From Candidatus Mycobacterium methanotrophicum (lineage in GTDB: Bacteria; Actinomycetota; Actinomycetes; Mycobacteriales; Mycobacteriaceae), in NCBI RefSeq assembly GCF_023515995.1, contig NZ_CP097320.1, positions 1,674,001 to 1,738,000 on the forward strand: a stretch of 64,000 nt of DNA, in the 5' to 3' direction. Positions 1 to 9,221 of the stretch are shown piece after piece. Positions within the stretch are counted from its first letter, which is position 1. Each line of letters opens with the position of its first letter. The notes beneath the pieces are model-generated. The model saw only the letters and a list, made by a program, of their open reading frames with translations, was not told the origin of the DNA and did no database searches. Made by a program: the position numbers and the translations under genes.

Positions 1-42
1 TCACTCTAGACTACTTTTGCCACAGCAGTATGGCGCGTAGCC

Positions 43-933
43 GTGGCTTCGGCGTGCCAGACTCGTGACGTGCGGATCATGATCACCGGCGCCGGCGGCC
101 AGCTCGGAAGCCTTCTTTCGGCCGCGGCCGCCCGGCAGGGCCGCGACGTGCGGGCGTTCACGTCGGCGCAGTGGGACGTCACCGACGCGGCTGCCGCCGA
201 GGGGATCGTCGGGCCCGGCGATGTGGTGGTCAATTGCGCGGCCTACACCAATGTCGACGGCGCCGAGAGCGACCAGTCGAGCGCGCGTGCGGTCAATGCC
301 GCCGGCCCGGGATATATCGCCCGAGCCTGCGAGCGCGTCGGCGCCCGGCTGGTTCACGTCTCCACCGACTACGTCTTCAGCGGCGACTTCGGCGGGTCGG
401 CGCCGCGCCCTTATGACGTTGACGACCAAACCGGTCCGCTCAGCGTCTACGGCCGTACCAAACTTGCCGGTGAACACGCCGTGCTGGCGGCGCTGCCGCA
501 GGCCACCGTGGTCCGCACCGCCTGGCTTTACACCGGCGGGAACGGCAAAGACTTTGTCGCGGTGATGCGCCGGCTGGCCGCCGGGGACGGCATCGTCGAG
601 GTGGTCGACGACCAGACCGGATCACCGACCTACGTCGCTGATCTGGTCGCCGCGCTGCTGCAGGTGGTCGACGGGGGAGTGCACGCGCCGCTGGTACACG
701 CCGCCAACGGGGGAGCGGTCAGCCGCTTCGAGCAGGCGCGCGCGGTGTTCGCCGGGGTCGGCGCCGACCCGCAACGGGTGGCGCCGGTCAGCAGCGCCGG
801 CAATCCACGGCCGGCGGCCAGGCCGCCGTATTCGGCGCTGTCCGGCCGCCAGTCGCAGCGGGCCGGCCTTTCGCCGCTGCGACCGTGGCGCGACGCGCTC
901 GCCGAGGCGCTGCACGCCGCGCCGCGCGGCTGA
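43..933 (+). CDS. rmlD: dTDP-4-dehydrorhamnose reductase
   Basis: It catalyses the last step of dTDP-L-rhamnose synthesis, reducing dTDP-4-dehydrorhamnose with NADPH in the cytoplasm. The rhamnose joins arabinogalactan to peptidoglycan. The 296-residue protein opens with an NAD(P)-binding motif GAGGQLG and has the SDR signature YGRTK (Tyr-xxx-Lys) plus the conserved CAAYTNVD and VDDQTGSPTYVADL blocks of RmlD. It matches M. tuberculosis RmlD over its length. The GTG at 43 is the first in-frame start; GTG at 70 and ATG at 79 are alternatives, and the upstream region is cut by the window edge. wbbL follows 17 bases after the stop, so the two are probably co-transcribed. Confidence 0.95.
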   Translation: MASACQTRDVRIMITGAGGQLGSLLSAAAARQGRDVRAFTSAQWDVTDAAAAEGIVGPGDVVVNCAAYTNVDGAESDQSSARAVNAAGPGYIARACERVGARLVHVSTDYVFSGDFGGSAPRPYDVDDQTGPLSVYGRTKLAGEHAVLAALPQATVVRTAWLYTGGNGKDFVAVMRRLAAGDGIVEVVDDQTGSPTYVADLVAALLQVVDGGVHAPLVHAANGGAVSRFEQARAVFAGVGADPQRVAPVSSAGNPRPAARPPYSALSGRQSQRAGLSPLRPWRDALAEALHAAPRG

Positions 934-950
934 CCGTTACCCTGCTACCC

Positions 951-1820
951 GTGAGTGACGTCCTGCCGGTTGTGACGGTGACCTATTCCCCGGGTCCGCA
1001 TCTGGACCGGTTTTTGGCGTCGCTGTCGCATGCGACGAACCGACGGGTGAGCGTGCTGATGGCCGACAACGGCTCCACCGACGGGGCGCCGCAGGCCGCG
1101 GTCGAGCGTTACCCGGGCGTTCGGCTGTTCTCGACCGGGTCGAACCTCGGCTACGGCGGCGCGGTGAACCGCGCAATCGCGCAGCTCGACGACGGTGACG
1201 AGTGGGTCATGGTGGCCAACCCGGATGTGCAGTGGGGCCCGGGCAGCATCGACGCGCTGCTGGACGCGGCGACGCGGTGGCCGCGGGCGGCGACGTTTGG
1301 CCCGCTGATCCGCGACCCCGGCGGATCGGTGTACCCGTCGGCGCGCCATCTGCCGAGCTTGATCCGCGGCGGCATGCACGCCGTCGTCGGACCGTTGTGG
1401 AAGAACAATCCGTGGTCGGCGGCCTACCGCCAGGAGCGGCTGGAACCCAGCGAGCGGCCGGTGGGCTGGCTTTCGGGGTCGTGTCTGCTGGTGCGTCGCG
1501 CCGCCTTCGAGCAGATCGGCGGCTTCGACGAGCGTTACTTCATGTACATGGAAGACGTTGACCTGGGCGACCGGTTGGGTAAGGCCGGCTGGCTGAACAT
1601 CTATGTGCCGTCGGCGCAGGTGCTGCACTACAAGGGCCACGCCACCGGCCGCGACCCCGCGCGCCACCTGGCGGGGCACCACAAAAGCACCTACCTTTAT
1701 CTCGCCTGCCGCCATGCTGGGTGGCGGCGGGCCCCGCTGCGCTGGGTCATCCGGGCGGGACTGGCGGTGCGTGCGCGGCTGATGGTGCGGGGCTCGCGGC
1801 GGGCGCAAGGGTGGCCGTGA
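951..1820 (+). CDS. wbbL: rhamnosyltransferase WbbL (linker unit)
   Basis: This GT2-family transferase moves rhamnose from dTDP-rhamnose onto decaprenyl-diphosphoryl-GlcNAc, making the arabinogalactan linker. It is the consumer of the product of the preceding gene. The 289-residue protein has the GT-A motifs ADNGSTDG near residue 34, ANPDVQWGPGS and the conserved YFMYMEDVDLGDRLG acceptor/metal region. GTG at 951 was chosen because the protein then starts SDVLPVV, as in M. tuberculosis WbbL; a longer reading from 885 would run into rmlD. The manB GTG begins one base after the stop. Confidence 0.93.
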   Translation: MSDVLPVVTVTYSPGPHLDRFLASLSHATNRRVSVLMADNGSTDGAPQAAVERYPGVRLFSTGSNLGYGGAVNRAIAQLDDGDEWVMVANPDVQWGPGSIDALLDAATRWPRAATFGPLIRDPGGSVYPSARHLPSLIRGGMHAVVGPLWKNNPWSAAYRQERLEPSERPVGWLSGSCLLVRRAAFEQIGGFDERYFMYMEDVDLGDRLGKAGWLNIYVPSAQVLHYKGHATGRDPARHLAGHHKSTYLYLACRHAGWRRAPLRWVIRAGLAVRARLMVRGSRRAQGWP

Positions 1821-1821
1821 C

Positions 1822-2895
1822 GTGACCCGGTCGCCAGTTGACGCTGTCGTCCTGGTCGGCGGCAAGGGCACTCGGCTGCGCCCGCTGACGCTCTCGGTGC
1901 CCAAGCCGATGCTTCCTACTGCGGGGCTGCCGTTTCTGGCCCATCTGCTGTCGCGGATCGCCGCGGCCGGAATTGAGCACGTCGTTCTGGGCACGTCGTA
2001 CAAGCCGGGGGTGTTCGAGGCGGAGTTCGGCGACGGGTCGAAGCTGGGTCTGCAGATGGAATACGTCACGGAGGACCATCCGCTGGGCACCGGCGGCGGG
2101 ATCGCCAACGTCGCTTCGCATTTGCGTCACGACACCGTGATGGTGTTCAACGGCGACGTGCTCTCCGGAGTCGATCTGGGACAGCTGCTGGACTATCACC
2201 ACGAGAAGCAGGCTGATGTCACGCTGCACCTGGTGCGGGTCGGCGACCCGCGAGCGTTCGGCTGTGTGCCCACCGAAAATGGCCGTGTGACAGCGTTTTT
2301 GGAGAAGACGCAAGATCCGCCGACCGACCAGATCAACGCCGGCTGCTACGTATTCTCGCGTGCGATCATCGACCGGATACCGCGCGGGCGGGAGGTGTCC
2401 GTGGAGCGCGAGGTGTTCCCGGCGCTGCTGTCCGACGGGGTCAAGGTGTGCGGTTTTGTGGATTCTTCCTACTGGCGGGACGTGGGCACGCCCGAGGACT
2501 TCGTGCGCGGTTCAGCGGATCTGGTGCGTGGGATCGCGCCGTCGCCGGCGTTGGGTGGGCATCGCGGCGAGCAGTTGGTGCACGGCGGCGCGGCGGTCTC
2601 GCCGGGCGCGGTGCTCATCGGCGGCACGGTCGTCGGGCGGGGCGCGGAAATCGGCCCCGGCGCCCGGCTGGACGGCGCAGTCATCTTCGACGGGGTGCGG
2701 GTCGAGGCCGGCAGTCTGATCGAGCGGTCGATCATCGGCTTCGGCGCCCGTATCGGCCCGCGGGCACTGATCCGCGACGGCGTGATCGGCGACGGCGCTG
2801 ATATCGGGGCGCGGTGTGAGCTGCTGCGGGGTGCGCGGGTGTGGCCCGGTGTGGTCATTCCCGACGGGGGGATCAGGTACTCGTCGGACGTGTGA
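1822..2895 (+). CDS. manB: mannose-1-phosphate guanylyltransferase (Rv3264c type)
   Basis: The 357-residue nucleotidyltransferase makes GDP-mannose from mannose-1-phosphate and GTP, the donor for PIMs, lipomannan and protein mannosylation. The N-terminal half carries the signature GGKGTRLRPLT with a following VPKPM lysine motif; the C-terminal third is a left-handed beta-helix of hexapeptide repeats (GAVLIGGTVVGRGAEIGPGA and on). In older mycobacterial annotation it was called rmlA2; length and synteny with rmlD-wbbL fit Rv3264c. It probably closes a three-gene operon. The H37Rv neighbour Rv3263 (a DNA methylase) is absent here; a convergent NUDIX gene follows after 45 bases. Confidence 0.92.
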   Translation: MTRSPVDAVVLVGGKGTRLRPLTLSVPKPMLPTAGLPFLAHLLSRIAAAGIEHVVLGTSYKPGVFEAEFGDGSKLGLQMEYVTEDHPLGTGGGIANVASHLRHDTVMVFNGDVLSGVDLGQLLDYHHEKQADVTLHLVRVGDPRAFGCVPTENGRVTAFLEKTQDPPTDQINAGCYVFSRAIIDRIPRGREVSVEREVFPALLSDGVKVCGFVDSSYWRDVGTPEDFVRGSADLVRGIAPSPALGGHRGEQLVHGGAAVSPGAVLIGGTVVGRGAEIGPGARLDGAVIFDGVRVEAGSLIERSIIGFGARIGPRALIRDGVIGDGADIGARCELLRGARVWPGVVIPDGGIRYSSDV

Positions 2896-2940
2896 CTCGC
2901 CGAATGTGGGCTTAATGGACGGTTTTTCGAGCGGAGCGTG

Positions 2941-3483
2941 TCACGAGCCCACCTTCGACGCCCGGGCGACCAGGTATGCGAGCGCCTCGTCGGAGCCCGC
3001 GGGTAAGTCGTCGGTAGGCCACCAACGCAGATCCACCGATTCGTCGCTGATCGTGATCTGAGCGGTCGCCGGCGCGTGAGCCACGAACTGCAGATCGAGA
3101 TGGCGGGTCGGCACACCCAGCGAGCAGGTGACCGGGTGGACGTGTACGGCGACCAGATCGGGCTCGATGCACAGGTCGGCAATGCCGGATTCTTCGCTGG
3201 CCTCCCGCAGCGCCGCCGCGAGTATGTCGCCGTCTCCGTCGTCGCAGTGCCCACCCAATTGCACCCAGCGGCTCAGCCGGCGATGCAACGTGAGCAGAAC
3301 CTGGCCGCCGGAGTCGTCGAGCACCAACGCCGAGGCGGTGACATGTCCCGGCACACACTCACGACGGCAGGAGTCGTCACGCGCATCGATAAACGCCAAC
3401 ACCGCGTGCCGCAGTGAATCCTGTTCCGGGCTCGGCGCCTCCCACTCGGTCAGCAATGCAATCGCCGACTGCCGGACGCTCAC
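2941..3483 (-). CDS. NUDIX hydrolase downstream of fbiB
   Basis: This 180-residue protein has a NUDIX fold: a [10 protein letters not shown] loop followed by the helix REASEESGI, which corresponds to REUxEExGU of the Nudix box. The first Glu of the canonical Gx5E part is replaced by a Gly/Asp-rich turn. Its GTG overlaps the fbiB stop by four bases (GTGA at 3480-3483), so it is translationally coupled to fbiB. The substrate is unknown; a nucleotide sugar or an oxidised nucleotide is possible. A link to F420 synthesis is inferred from the operon only. Confidence 0.85.
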   Translation of the reverse strand: MSVRQSAIALLTEWEAPSPEQDSLRHAVLAFIDARDDSCRRECVPGHVTASALVLDDSGGQVLLTLHRRLSRWVQLGGHCDDGDGDILAAALREASEESGIADLCIEPDLVAVHVHPVTCSLGVPTRHLDLQFVAHAPATAQITISDESVDLRWWPTDDLPAGSDEALAYLVARASKVGS

Positions 3484-4844
3484 TTGCGCACCAGCTGACC
3501 TGTGACCGGCAGCGGATCGCGGGGCTCCGTCGGCTCAAGCGGGTAGCCGATCGCGATGGCGCCCAGAGGTTCCCAGTCGTCGGCCAACCCCAGCTCGTCA
3601 CGCACCAGATCTGCGGCGAAGATCGTAGAGCCGATCCAGCAGCTGCCCACCCCGCGCACCGCCAGTGCCACCAGCAGCGCCTGTACCGCCGCCCCCACCG
3701 CGACCGTGAACATGGTGTGCTCGGCGTCGTTGCGCGCGGCGTCGGAGTAGTCGTGCGCACCGTCTGGCACGAGCATCGGGATCACGACTTCCGGTGCGTC
3801 GTAGAGGATCTGGCCGCGCTCCACCCGTCGTTCGACAGCGTCGGCGGGCTTGCCGTCACCGGACAGATCAGCACGCCACTTGTCGCGCATGCGGTCCAGC
3901 AGCCGGATCCGGGTCGCGGGTGTCTGCAACCAGACGAAGCGCGCCGGCCGCGTGTGATGCGGGGCCGGCGCGGTGAGCGCCTCGGCGACCGCGGCCTCGA
4001 TAAGCTGCGGCGGCACCGGCTCATTGGCGAATTGGCGCACCGAGCGGCGCAGCAGCTGGGCCTGCTGGCGGCCCAGCTCCAGGGCTTCGGCGGTGCCCAG
4101 CCAGAACAAGTCGTCGGCGCCGGAGCGGACAAGGTGGCGCGCGGTGTCGCCGGTGTCGGAAACGATGCTGGCGGGCAGGCCACGCACGACGGCCACCGGT
4201 ATCGCGGTCAGCTTGCCCTTCACCAGGTCTGCCGCGGCGGCGATCTCGTCGGCAACCGCAATCTCGGTGACCACCAATTCGTTGCCGTGCTGGTCGACGG
4301 CGCCCGCGTAGTTGTGCAGCACGGCCAAACCGGCCGCGCCGACGGCAGCGTCGGTCTGGCCGTTGCGCCATGCCCGGCCCATGGTGTCGGTGACGACGAC
4401 GCCAACGGTGACACCCAGTAGCTGGCGCAGTCCGGCACGCAGGGCTGCCGCGCTGGCGTCGGGATCGACCGGCAACAGGGCTAATTCGCCCGCATCGACG
4501 TTGGACCCGTCCACCCCGGATGCCGCCTGAACCACGCCCAGCTTGTTTTCGGTGATCAACGTGCGACCCTTGCGGGCCAGTACGCGAACGGCCTCGGCGC
4601 CGACGAGCGTGCGCCGCAGCGTGTCTCGATCCTGGGCGTCGACGGGCGCGTCGACCAGCCGGCCTTCGCATTTGGAGACCGCCTTGCTGGTGACCACCAG
4701 CACGTCACCGTCGCGCAGCCAGGGTGCGGCCGCGGCGAGCACCGCGCTCAGGTCGTCGCCGGGGCGAAACTCGGGTAGCCCGGTAACGGGGAGAATCTCA
4801 ACGGGTGACGCGGCGCCGTGCTCGGGGCTGGCCGGGGCGGTCAC
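3480..4844 (-). CDS. fbiB: coenzyme F420:L-glutamate ligase / dehydro-F420-0 reductase FbiB
   Basis: The bifunctional enzyme adds the gamma-linked glutamate tail to F420 and, through its nitroreductase-like domain, reduces dehydro-F420-0 with FMNH2. The 454 residues comprise an N-terminal CofE-type ligase (about 1-245, with [11 protein letters not shown] and [14 protein letters not shown]) and a C-terminal nitroreductase domain (about 260-454, with RRSVRQF and GVGSCWIGS). It matches M. tuberculosis FbiB (448 aa) throughout. The GTG start at 4844 overlaps the fbiA stop by four bases, so fbiA-fbiB-NUDIX reads as one translationally coupled operon. Confidence 0.95.
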   Translation of the reverse strand: MTAPASPEHGAASPVEILPVTGLPEFRPGDDLSAVLAAAAPWLRDGDVLVVTSKAVSKCEGRLVDAPVDAQDRDTLRRTLVGAEAVRVLARKGRTLITENKLGVVQAASGVDGSNVDAGELALLPVDPDASAAALRAGLRQLLGVTVGVVVTDTMGRAWRNGQTDAAVGAAGLAVLHNYAGAVDQHGNELVVTEIAVADEIAAAADLVKGKLTAIPVAVVRGLPASIVSDTGDTARHLVRSGADDLFWLGTAEALELGRQQAQLLRRSVRQFANEPVPPQLIEAAVAEALTAPAPHHTRPARFVWLQTPATRIRLLDRMRDKWRADLSGDGKPADAVERRVERGQILYDAPEVVIPMLVPDGAHDYSDAARNDAEHTMFTVAVGAAVQALLVALAVRGVGSCWIGSTIFAADLVRDELGLADDWEPLGAIAIGYPLEPTEPRDPLPVTGQLVRK

Positions 4845-5833
4845 GTTGCCACGCCTGCGAGGTCGAGGCCGGCGCTCACCATCGCCGCCGTCGCCTTCGG
4901 ATCGGTCATCAGCAGCGGCACCGGCTGCACTGCAACGCCATCGATTTCGGCCCGGTCGTTCTCGTGTATCAGCCAGCAGTCCAAGATGCCGGTGCCTGCG
5001 CGCGGGCCATAGTGCCGGCCCACTGCCTCTGCGGTAGCCGCCAGGCCGATCACCCTTAGGCAGGCGTCGGCCATGCCGCGCAATGGTTTTCCGCTGACGA
5101 TCGGGGAGTAGCCGACGACAGGCGCGTTGGTCGACCGCAGCGCTCCCCGAATGCCGGGAACGGCCAGGATCGCGCCTATGCTCACCACCGGATTCGACGG
5201 CGCGAGCAAGATGATGTCGGCAGCGCCGATAGCTTGCATGACTTCGGCTGTGGCGCGGGCTTTTTCAGCACCGATGAAGGCAAAACTGTGCGTCGGCACT
5301 TGGGCACGGTAGCGCACCCACCATTCCTGGAAGTGGATCGCGCGTTGGCTGTCGTCGACGGGATCGGTGATGACGACATGCGTCTCGCAGCGGTCGTCGG
5401 TGGCAGGCAGCAGCGTGGCCCCCGGTTGCCAGCGGTCGCACAGCGCCGCGGTGACCTGCGCGAGCGGATATCCGGCCCGCAGCATCTGGCTGCGCACCAA
5501 ATGGGTAGCCAAATCACGGTCCCCGAGCTCGAACCAGTCGGGCTGCACGCCGTAGCGGGCCAGTTCCTCCTTGGCGTGCCAGGTTTCGTCGCGATGGCCC
5601 CAGCCGCGCTGCGGGTCGACGCCGCCGCCCAGGGTGTACATGCAGGTGTCCAGGTCGGGACAGATGCGCACGCCGTGCATCCAGGCGTCGTCGCCGACGT
5701 TCACGATCGCGGTCAGCTCATCATCGCCCGGCGCCGCCGGCGCGGAGGCGAACCGACCCAGACCGAGCAGCTGCTGCACCCCGAGCAGAAAGCGGGCGCC
5801 GCCAACCCCGCCGACCAGGACCGTGACCTTCAC
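4841..5833 (-). CDS. fbiA: EPPG/LPPG:FO phosphotransferase FbiA
   Basis: FbiA joins the activated C3 unit (enolpyruvyl-diphospho-guanosine in mycobacteria) to FO, forming dehydro-F420-0. The 330-residue protein starts [15 protein letters not shown], the Gly-rich nucleotide-binding motif of the CofD family, and contains the family block [18 protein letters not shown] at 5833 was chosen because it gives the same N-terminus as H37Rv FbiA (331 aa); the open frame continues upstream to 5986 but that stretch is not conserved. It is the first gene of the fbi operon, transcribed away from whiB2. Confidence 0.95.
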   Translation of the reverse strand: MKVTVLVGGVGGARFLLGVQQLLGLGRFASAPAAPGDDELTAIVNVGDDAWMHGVRICPDLDTCMYTLGGGVDPQRGWGHRDETWHAKEELARYGVQPDWFELGDRDLATHLVRSQMLRAGYPLAQVTAALCDRWQPGATLLPATDDRCETHVVITDPVDDSQRAIHFQEWWVRYRAQVPTHSFAFIGAEKARATAEVMQAIGAADIILLAPSNPVVSIGAILAVPGIRGALRSTNAPVVGYSPIVSGKPLRGMADACLRVIGLAATAEAVGRHYGPRAGTGILDCWLIHENDRAEIDGVAVQPVPLLMTDPKATAAMVSAGLDLAGVAT

Positions 5834-6147
5834 ACCGCACGACAGTACGCCCGGCGCCCGAGCGGCCCGAACCGTCGCGGTGGGGCATGTGGGGCGGGTG
5901 TGACCGACACGCCAGGGCGGCAACGGCTGCAGCGCCGCAAAAAAATGATCACGAGATGGTATGGAATTCTTCCGAATCGCTTGCAAAGCGCTGCTTACCC
6001 GTGTGTAATCACACCAGTGTCATTTCGGTTGGCTAGCCGGATTCGGTGTCGCAGACCGAGATTCGATCATTTGTTCGAATCGAGATGGCCGCACAGCAAA
6101 ACAGTGGTGACATTCACGATCAACGAAACCAGGTGAGGAGGCGGAGC
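5834..6147. promoter_or_regulatory. fbiA/whiB2 divergent promoter region
   Basis: These 314 bases contain no convincing gene and lie between divergent fbiA and whiB2. At 6001-6014 there is a perfect GTGTG-TAAT-CACAC inverted repeat about 135 bases before the whiB2 start. Its 4-base spacer is shorter than in a CRP site, so the binding protein is unknown. A good ribosome-binding stretch, AGGTGAGGAGGCGG, ends just before the whiB2 ATG. Confidence 0.45.
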
Positions 6148-6531
6148 ATGTCCTATGAGCACCTTCGGGCCCTAATGGGAGGCACACCGCACACCACTAC
6201 CAGCTCGCCGATGACGCCGGTGATAGAGGTAACGTCAAGGCCCCGTTTGAGTTTGGTCGCCGATGCGGTCGAAGTGTCGGCAGCCTTTGACTCTGAGCCT
6301 GCACCGGTGACGCCCGACGAATGGCAAGGCCGCGCGTTGTGCGCGCAAACCGACCCTGAGGCGTTCTTTCCGGAAAAGGGTGGCTCCACTCGCGAGGCCA
6401 AGAAGATCTGCCTCGGCTGCGAGGTCCGGGCCGAATGCCTCGATTACGCCTTGGCGCACGACGAGCGGTTCGGCATCTGGGGCGGGCTGTCCGAGCGCGA
6501 ACGCCGGCGCCTCAAGCGCGGAATTATCTGA
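6148..6531 (+). CDS. whiB2: WhiB2/WhmD iron-sulfur transcription factor
   Basis: WhiB2 is a 4Fe-4S Wbl protein needed for septation and division in mycobacteria. The 127-residue product has the four cluster cysteines C65, C88, C91 and C97 (the C-x-x-C pair is CLGC), the GIWGG turn at 109-113 and the basic tail ERERRRLKRGII. ATG at 6148 is chosen for the strong AGGTGAGGAGG ribosome-binding site; the frame is open from 6046. The roughly 50-residue N-terminal extension is longer than in the 89-residue H37Rv annotation and resembles M. smegmatis WhmD. Confidence 0.93.
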   Translation: MSYEHLRALMGGTPHTTTSSPMTPVIEVTSRPRLSLVADAVEVSAAFDSEPAPVTPDEWQGRALCAQTDPEAFFPEKGGSTREAKKICLGCEVRAECLDYALAHDERFGIWGGLSERERRRLKRGII

Positions 6532-6591
6532 GACCAGGGGCTGCTTGACGGGCCGTGACTTCGCATCCGAGACTGCGACCGCGGCGCCGAG

Positions 6592-6639
6592 ACTGCGCCC
6601 AGGGCGGCGATTCGCGGAAATCTCCGCGCTGGGCGCAGT
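6592..6639. terminator. bidirectional hairpin between whiB2 and the Rv3259-like gene
   Basis: An 11-bp perfect inverted repeat (ACTGCGCCCAG at 6592-6602, CTGGGCGCAGT at 6629-6639) encloses a second hairpin CGCGGA-AATC-TCCGCG (6613-6628). It lies between two convergent stop codons and has no T-run, as is usual for mycobacterial terminators. Confidence 0.65.
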
Positions 6640-6651
6640 CGCGCCGGGGAA

Positions 6652-7146
6652 CTAATCGTCATCGATCGCCGGGTCGATGACCGAAGGTTCGACGTCCAAA
6701 TAGCTGGCGACTTGGGCCACCAAGATTTCGTGCAGCAATTCGACGAGCTCGACGGTGTCCTTGGCGCGTCGCTCGATTGGCTTGCGGAACAAGACAACTC
6801 GGGCCCGGGTAACACCTCCTCGGACGTCAACGCCTGCGCCGATCAACCGGGCCAGCGCGATCGGCCCGTCGGCGACCACTTCCGGTGGCCATTGCACGCT
6901 GTCGGGATCCTTGGCCGAAATCCGCGGGATCTCGTCGACGGCTACGTCGAGCCCCGACAACCGCTCCCGCCAGCGCTGCTCGATGGGCTCATAGGCCTCA
7001 AGCACGGCCATGTCGAAACGTTCCGCGCGGGAGCGCCACCCCGGCACCGTCGGCGGCAACAGCGGCCCGCGCATCTCCCGGCGGCGGCGCGAAACCCGTC
7101 GCGGCCCCCGGCCGCCGCCGCGGGGGGAGCTGCCCGAATCGCTCAC
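6652..7146 (-). CDS. metallopeptidase-family conserved protein (Rv3259 type)
   Basis: This conserved actinobacterial protein belongs to the family annotated as metallopeptidase-like. From GTG 7146 it has 164 residues: an Arg/Gly-rich N-terminal 25, then the conserved core MRGPLLPPTVPGW to VIDPAIDDD. The H37Rv protein (139 aa) starts at the internal ATG at 7074. GTG 7146 is preferred because TACCAT sits six bases upstream, the spacing of a -10 box for a leaderless mRNA; ATG 7170 is another option. The HEILVAQVASYLDV helix lacks the second His of an HExxH zinc motif, so protease activity should not be assumed. Confidence 0.8.
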   Translation of the reverse strand: MSDSGSSPRGGGRGPRRVSRRRREMRGPLLPPTVPGWRSRAERFDMAVLEAYEPIEQRWRERLSGLDVAVDEIPRISAKDPDSVQWPPEVVADGPIALARLIGAGVDVRGGVTRARVVLFRKPIERRAKDTVELVELLHEILVAQVASYLDVEPSVIDPAIDDD

Positions 7147-7235
7147 CCGGCGATGGTAACGGTTGGACATCGCGTCCCGGGCGAATGCGCGTGTCCGGCG
7201 CTGAGAGGACGTTTCCGCACGATAGCCTCTCGATC

Positions 7236-7673
7236 GTGAACGTTCCGCGTCGCTGTTGCCGGCCCGGGTGTCCGCATTACGCGGTGGCGACGCTGACGTT
7301 CGTCTACTCGGACTCCACGGCGGTAATCGGTCCGCTAGCAACCTCGCGCGATCCGCATTCCTGGGACCTGTGCGTCAGCCACGCCGGTCGCATCACCGCG
7401 CCGCGCGGCTGGGAACTCGTCCGCCACTCCGGCCCGCTGGCCACCAACCCTGACGAGGACGATTTGATCGCGCTGGCCGAAGCGGTCCGCGAGGGTCGCG
7501 ACGCGGTTGGCGGCGGTGCGCCCGTCAACGGATTCCACGATTTCGCCGCCCAGCGCGGCGGTGCTCCGACCGCTGCCGGGTCGAACGGCGCCCTGGCCCA
7601 GGCCGGCCCCCGCCCCGCCGGCGCCGGGCGCCGGCGCGGGCATCTTCGTGTGTTGCCCGACCCCGCCGACTAG
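7236..7673 (+). CDS. DUF3499 protein (Rv3258c type)
   Basis: A 145-residue protein of unknown function. The N-terminus PRRCCRPGCPHYAVATLTFVY contains a CC-x3-C cluster suggestive of a metal site, followed by the conserved DLCVSHAGRITAPRGWE block; the C-terminal 50 residues are Gly/Arg/Pro-rich and variable. GTG 7236 is chosen from homology. Only a short leader is available, with TAGCCT as a possible -10, so the mRNA may be leaderless. It is divergent from the Rv3259-like gene and precedes pmmA. Confidence 0.85.
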   Translation: MNVPRRCCRPGCPHYAVATLTFVYSDSTAVIGPLATSRDPHSWDLCVSHAGRITAPRGWELVRHSGPLATNPDEDDLIALAEAVREGRDAVGGGAPVNGFHDFAAQRGGAPTAAGSNGALAQAGPRPAGAGRRRGHLRVLPDPAD

Positions 7674-7705
7674 CAACGTCACCGGGCTCGGTTTGATTGC
7701 CCGGT

Positions 7706-7745
7706 TCGCCCCCTCGCCGCTTCGCGGCTGGGAGGTGCCGCCACC
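7706..7745. repeat. dispersed GC-rich repeat, family A
   Basis: The stretch with CCCCCTCGCCGCTTCGCGGC followed by TGGGAGGTGCCGCCACC closely resembles 17866-17912, inside lpqB. Its core CGCCGCTTCGCGGC can fold back on itself. It sits in the intergenic space before pmmA. Confidence 0.6.
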
Positions 7746-7820
7746 CTCAATCCGCCCCGGCATGCATCGTCACCCAGCTAGGCTGACGGCGAAACGTCCC
7801 CTTCGTCAGGAGCCTGGTAC

Positions 7821-9221
7821 ATGTCTCGGTCCGCCGCGGTGCTCGACCGTGTGATCAAGGCATATGACGTGCGGGGTCTGGTCGGTGCGGAGATCGATGA
7901 GCCCCTCGTCCGCGACGTCGGCGCCGCGTTCGCCCGGTTGATGCGTGAGCAGGACGCGCGGCAAGTCGTCATCGGCTACGACATGCGGGACAGTTCTCCG
8001 TCGCTGGCCGCCGCGTTCGGGTCCGGGGTCACCGCACAGGGTCTTGACGTGGTCCGCATCGGCTTGGCGTCGACCGATCAGCTCTACTTCGCTTCCGGGC
8101 TGCTGGACTGCCCCGGCGCGATGTTCACCGCGAGCCACAACCCGGCGGCCTACAACGGCATCAAGATGTGCCGGGCCGCCGCCTTGCCCGTCGGCGCCGA
8201 GACCGGGTTGAGCGCGATCCGTGGCGCCCTGGTCGCCGGCGTCCCGGCGTACCACGGGCCGCCCGGCGCGATCGGCGACAAAGACGTGCTGGCCGACTAC
8301 GGCGCCTTCCTGCGCTCGTTGGTGGACACCGCCGGGCTGCGCCAGCTGCGGGTGGCCGTCGATGCGGGCAACGGGATGGCCGGCCACACCGCCCCGGCGG
8401 TCCTTGGTCCGATCGGGTCGATCACCCTCTTGCCGTTGTACTTCGAGCTCGACGGGTCGTTCCCCAACCACGAGGCCAACCCGCTGAACCCGGCGAACCT
8501 GGCCGACCTGCAGTCCTACGTGCAGAACACCGGTGCTGATATCGGACTGGCCTTCGACGGCGACGCCGACCGGTGCTTTGTGGTCGACGAGCGCGGCCGG
8601 CCGGTGTCGCCGTCGACGGTGACCGCGCTGGTCGCCGCCCGTGAGCTCGGCCGGGAAATCGGCGCGACTGTCATTCACAATCTGATCACCTCTCGCGCGG
8701 TGCCGGAGCTGGTGGTCGAGCGCGGCGGCACGCCAGTGCGATCGCGGGTCGGGCACTCCTACATCAAGGCGCTGATGGCCGACACCGGCGCGATTTTCGG
8801 CGGCGAACACTCGGCGCACTACTACTTCCGCGACTTCTGGGGCGCTGATTCCGGGATGCTGGCCGCGCTGTATGTGCTGGCCGCGCTGGGCGAGCAGCAG
8901 CGTCCGCTGTCTGAGCTGACCGCCGACTACCAGCGCTACGAGTCCTCCGGCGAAATCAACTTCGCCGTGTTCGACGCAGCCTCCTGCGTCGAAGCGGTGC
9001 TGAAATCCTTCAGCGGCCGAATTCAATCCATCGATCATCTCGACGGGGTGACGGTGGACCTCGGTGAGGGCAGCTGGTTCAACCTGCGCAGCTCCAACAC
9101 CGAGCCGTTGTTGCGGCTGAACGTGGAAGGACGGTGCACCGAAGACGTCGAAGCGGTGGTCGCGCGAGTTGCCGACGAAATCCGCCGACAGGACGCGAGT
9201 CAGCCAGAGGCCGCAGTGTGA
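7821..9221 (+). CDS. pmmA: phosphomannomutase / phosphoglucomutase
   Basis: This enzyme interconverts mannose-6-phosphate and mannose-1-phosphate, supplying the guanylyltransferase encoded at 1822. The 466-residue alpha-D-phosphohexomutase has the phosphoserine loop TASHNPAAYNG, the metal loop DGDADRCF, the sugar-binding GGEHSAHYYFRDF and the phosphate-binding RSSNTEPLLRLN. It aligns end to end with Rv3257c (465 aa). ATG 7821 has AGGAG ten bases upstream. The downstream gene starts inside its stop (GTGA, 9218-9221), so the two are coupled. Confidence 0.95.
   Translation: MSRSAAVLDRVIKAYDVRGLVGAEIDEPLVRDVGAAFARLMREQDARQVVIGYDMRDSSPSLAAAFGSGVTAQGLDVVRIGLASTDQLYFASGLLDCPGAMFTASHNPAAYNGIKMCRAAALPVGAETGLSAIRGALVAGVPAYHGPPGAIGDKDVLADYGAFLRSLVDTAGLRQLRVAVDAGNGMAGHTAPAVLGPIGSITLLPLYFELDGSFPNHEANPLNPANLADLQSYVQNTGADIGLAFDGDADRCFVVDERGRPVSPSTVTALVAARELGREIGATVIHNLITSRAVPELVVERGGTPVRSRVGHSYIKALMADTGAIFGGEHSAHYYFRDFWGADSGMLAALYVLAALGEQQRPLSELTADYQRYESSGEINFAVFDAASCVEAVLKSFSGRIQSIDHLDGVTVDLGEGSWFNLRSSNTEPLLRLNVEGRCTEDVEAVVARVADEIRRQDASQPEAAV

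Noticed and set aside
3414-4421. 335-codon plus-strand frame across fbiB
   Set aside because: Antisense to FbiB, whose two domains and motifs are intact; no ribosome-binding site or domain.
6001-6014. CRP site upstream of whiB2
   Set aside because: GTGTG-TAAT-CACAC is a perfect repeat but its spacer is two bases too short for the CRP consensus; kept only as an unassigned inverted repeat.
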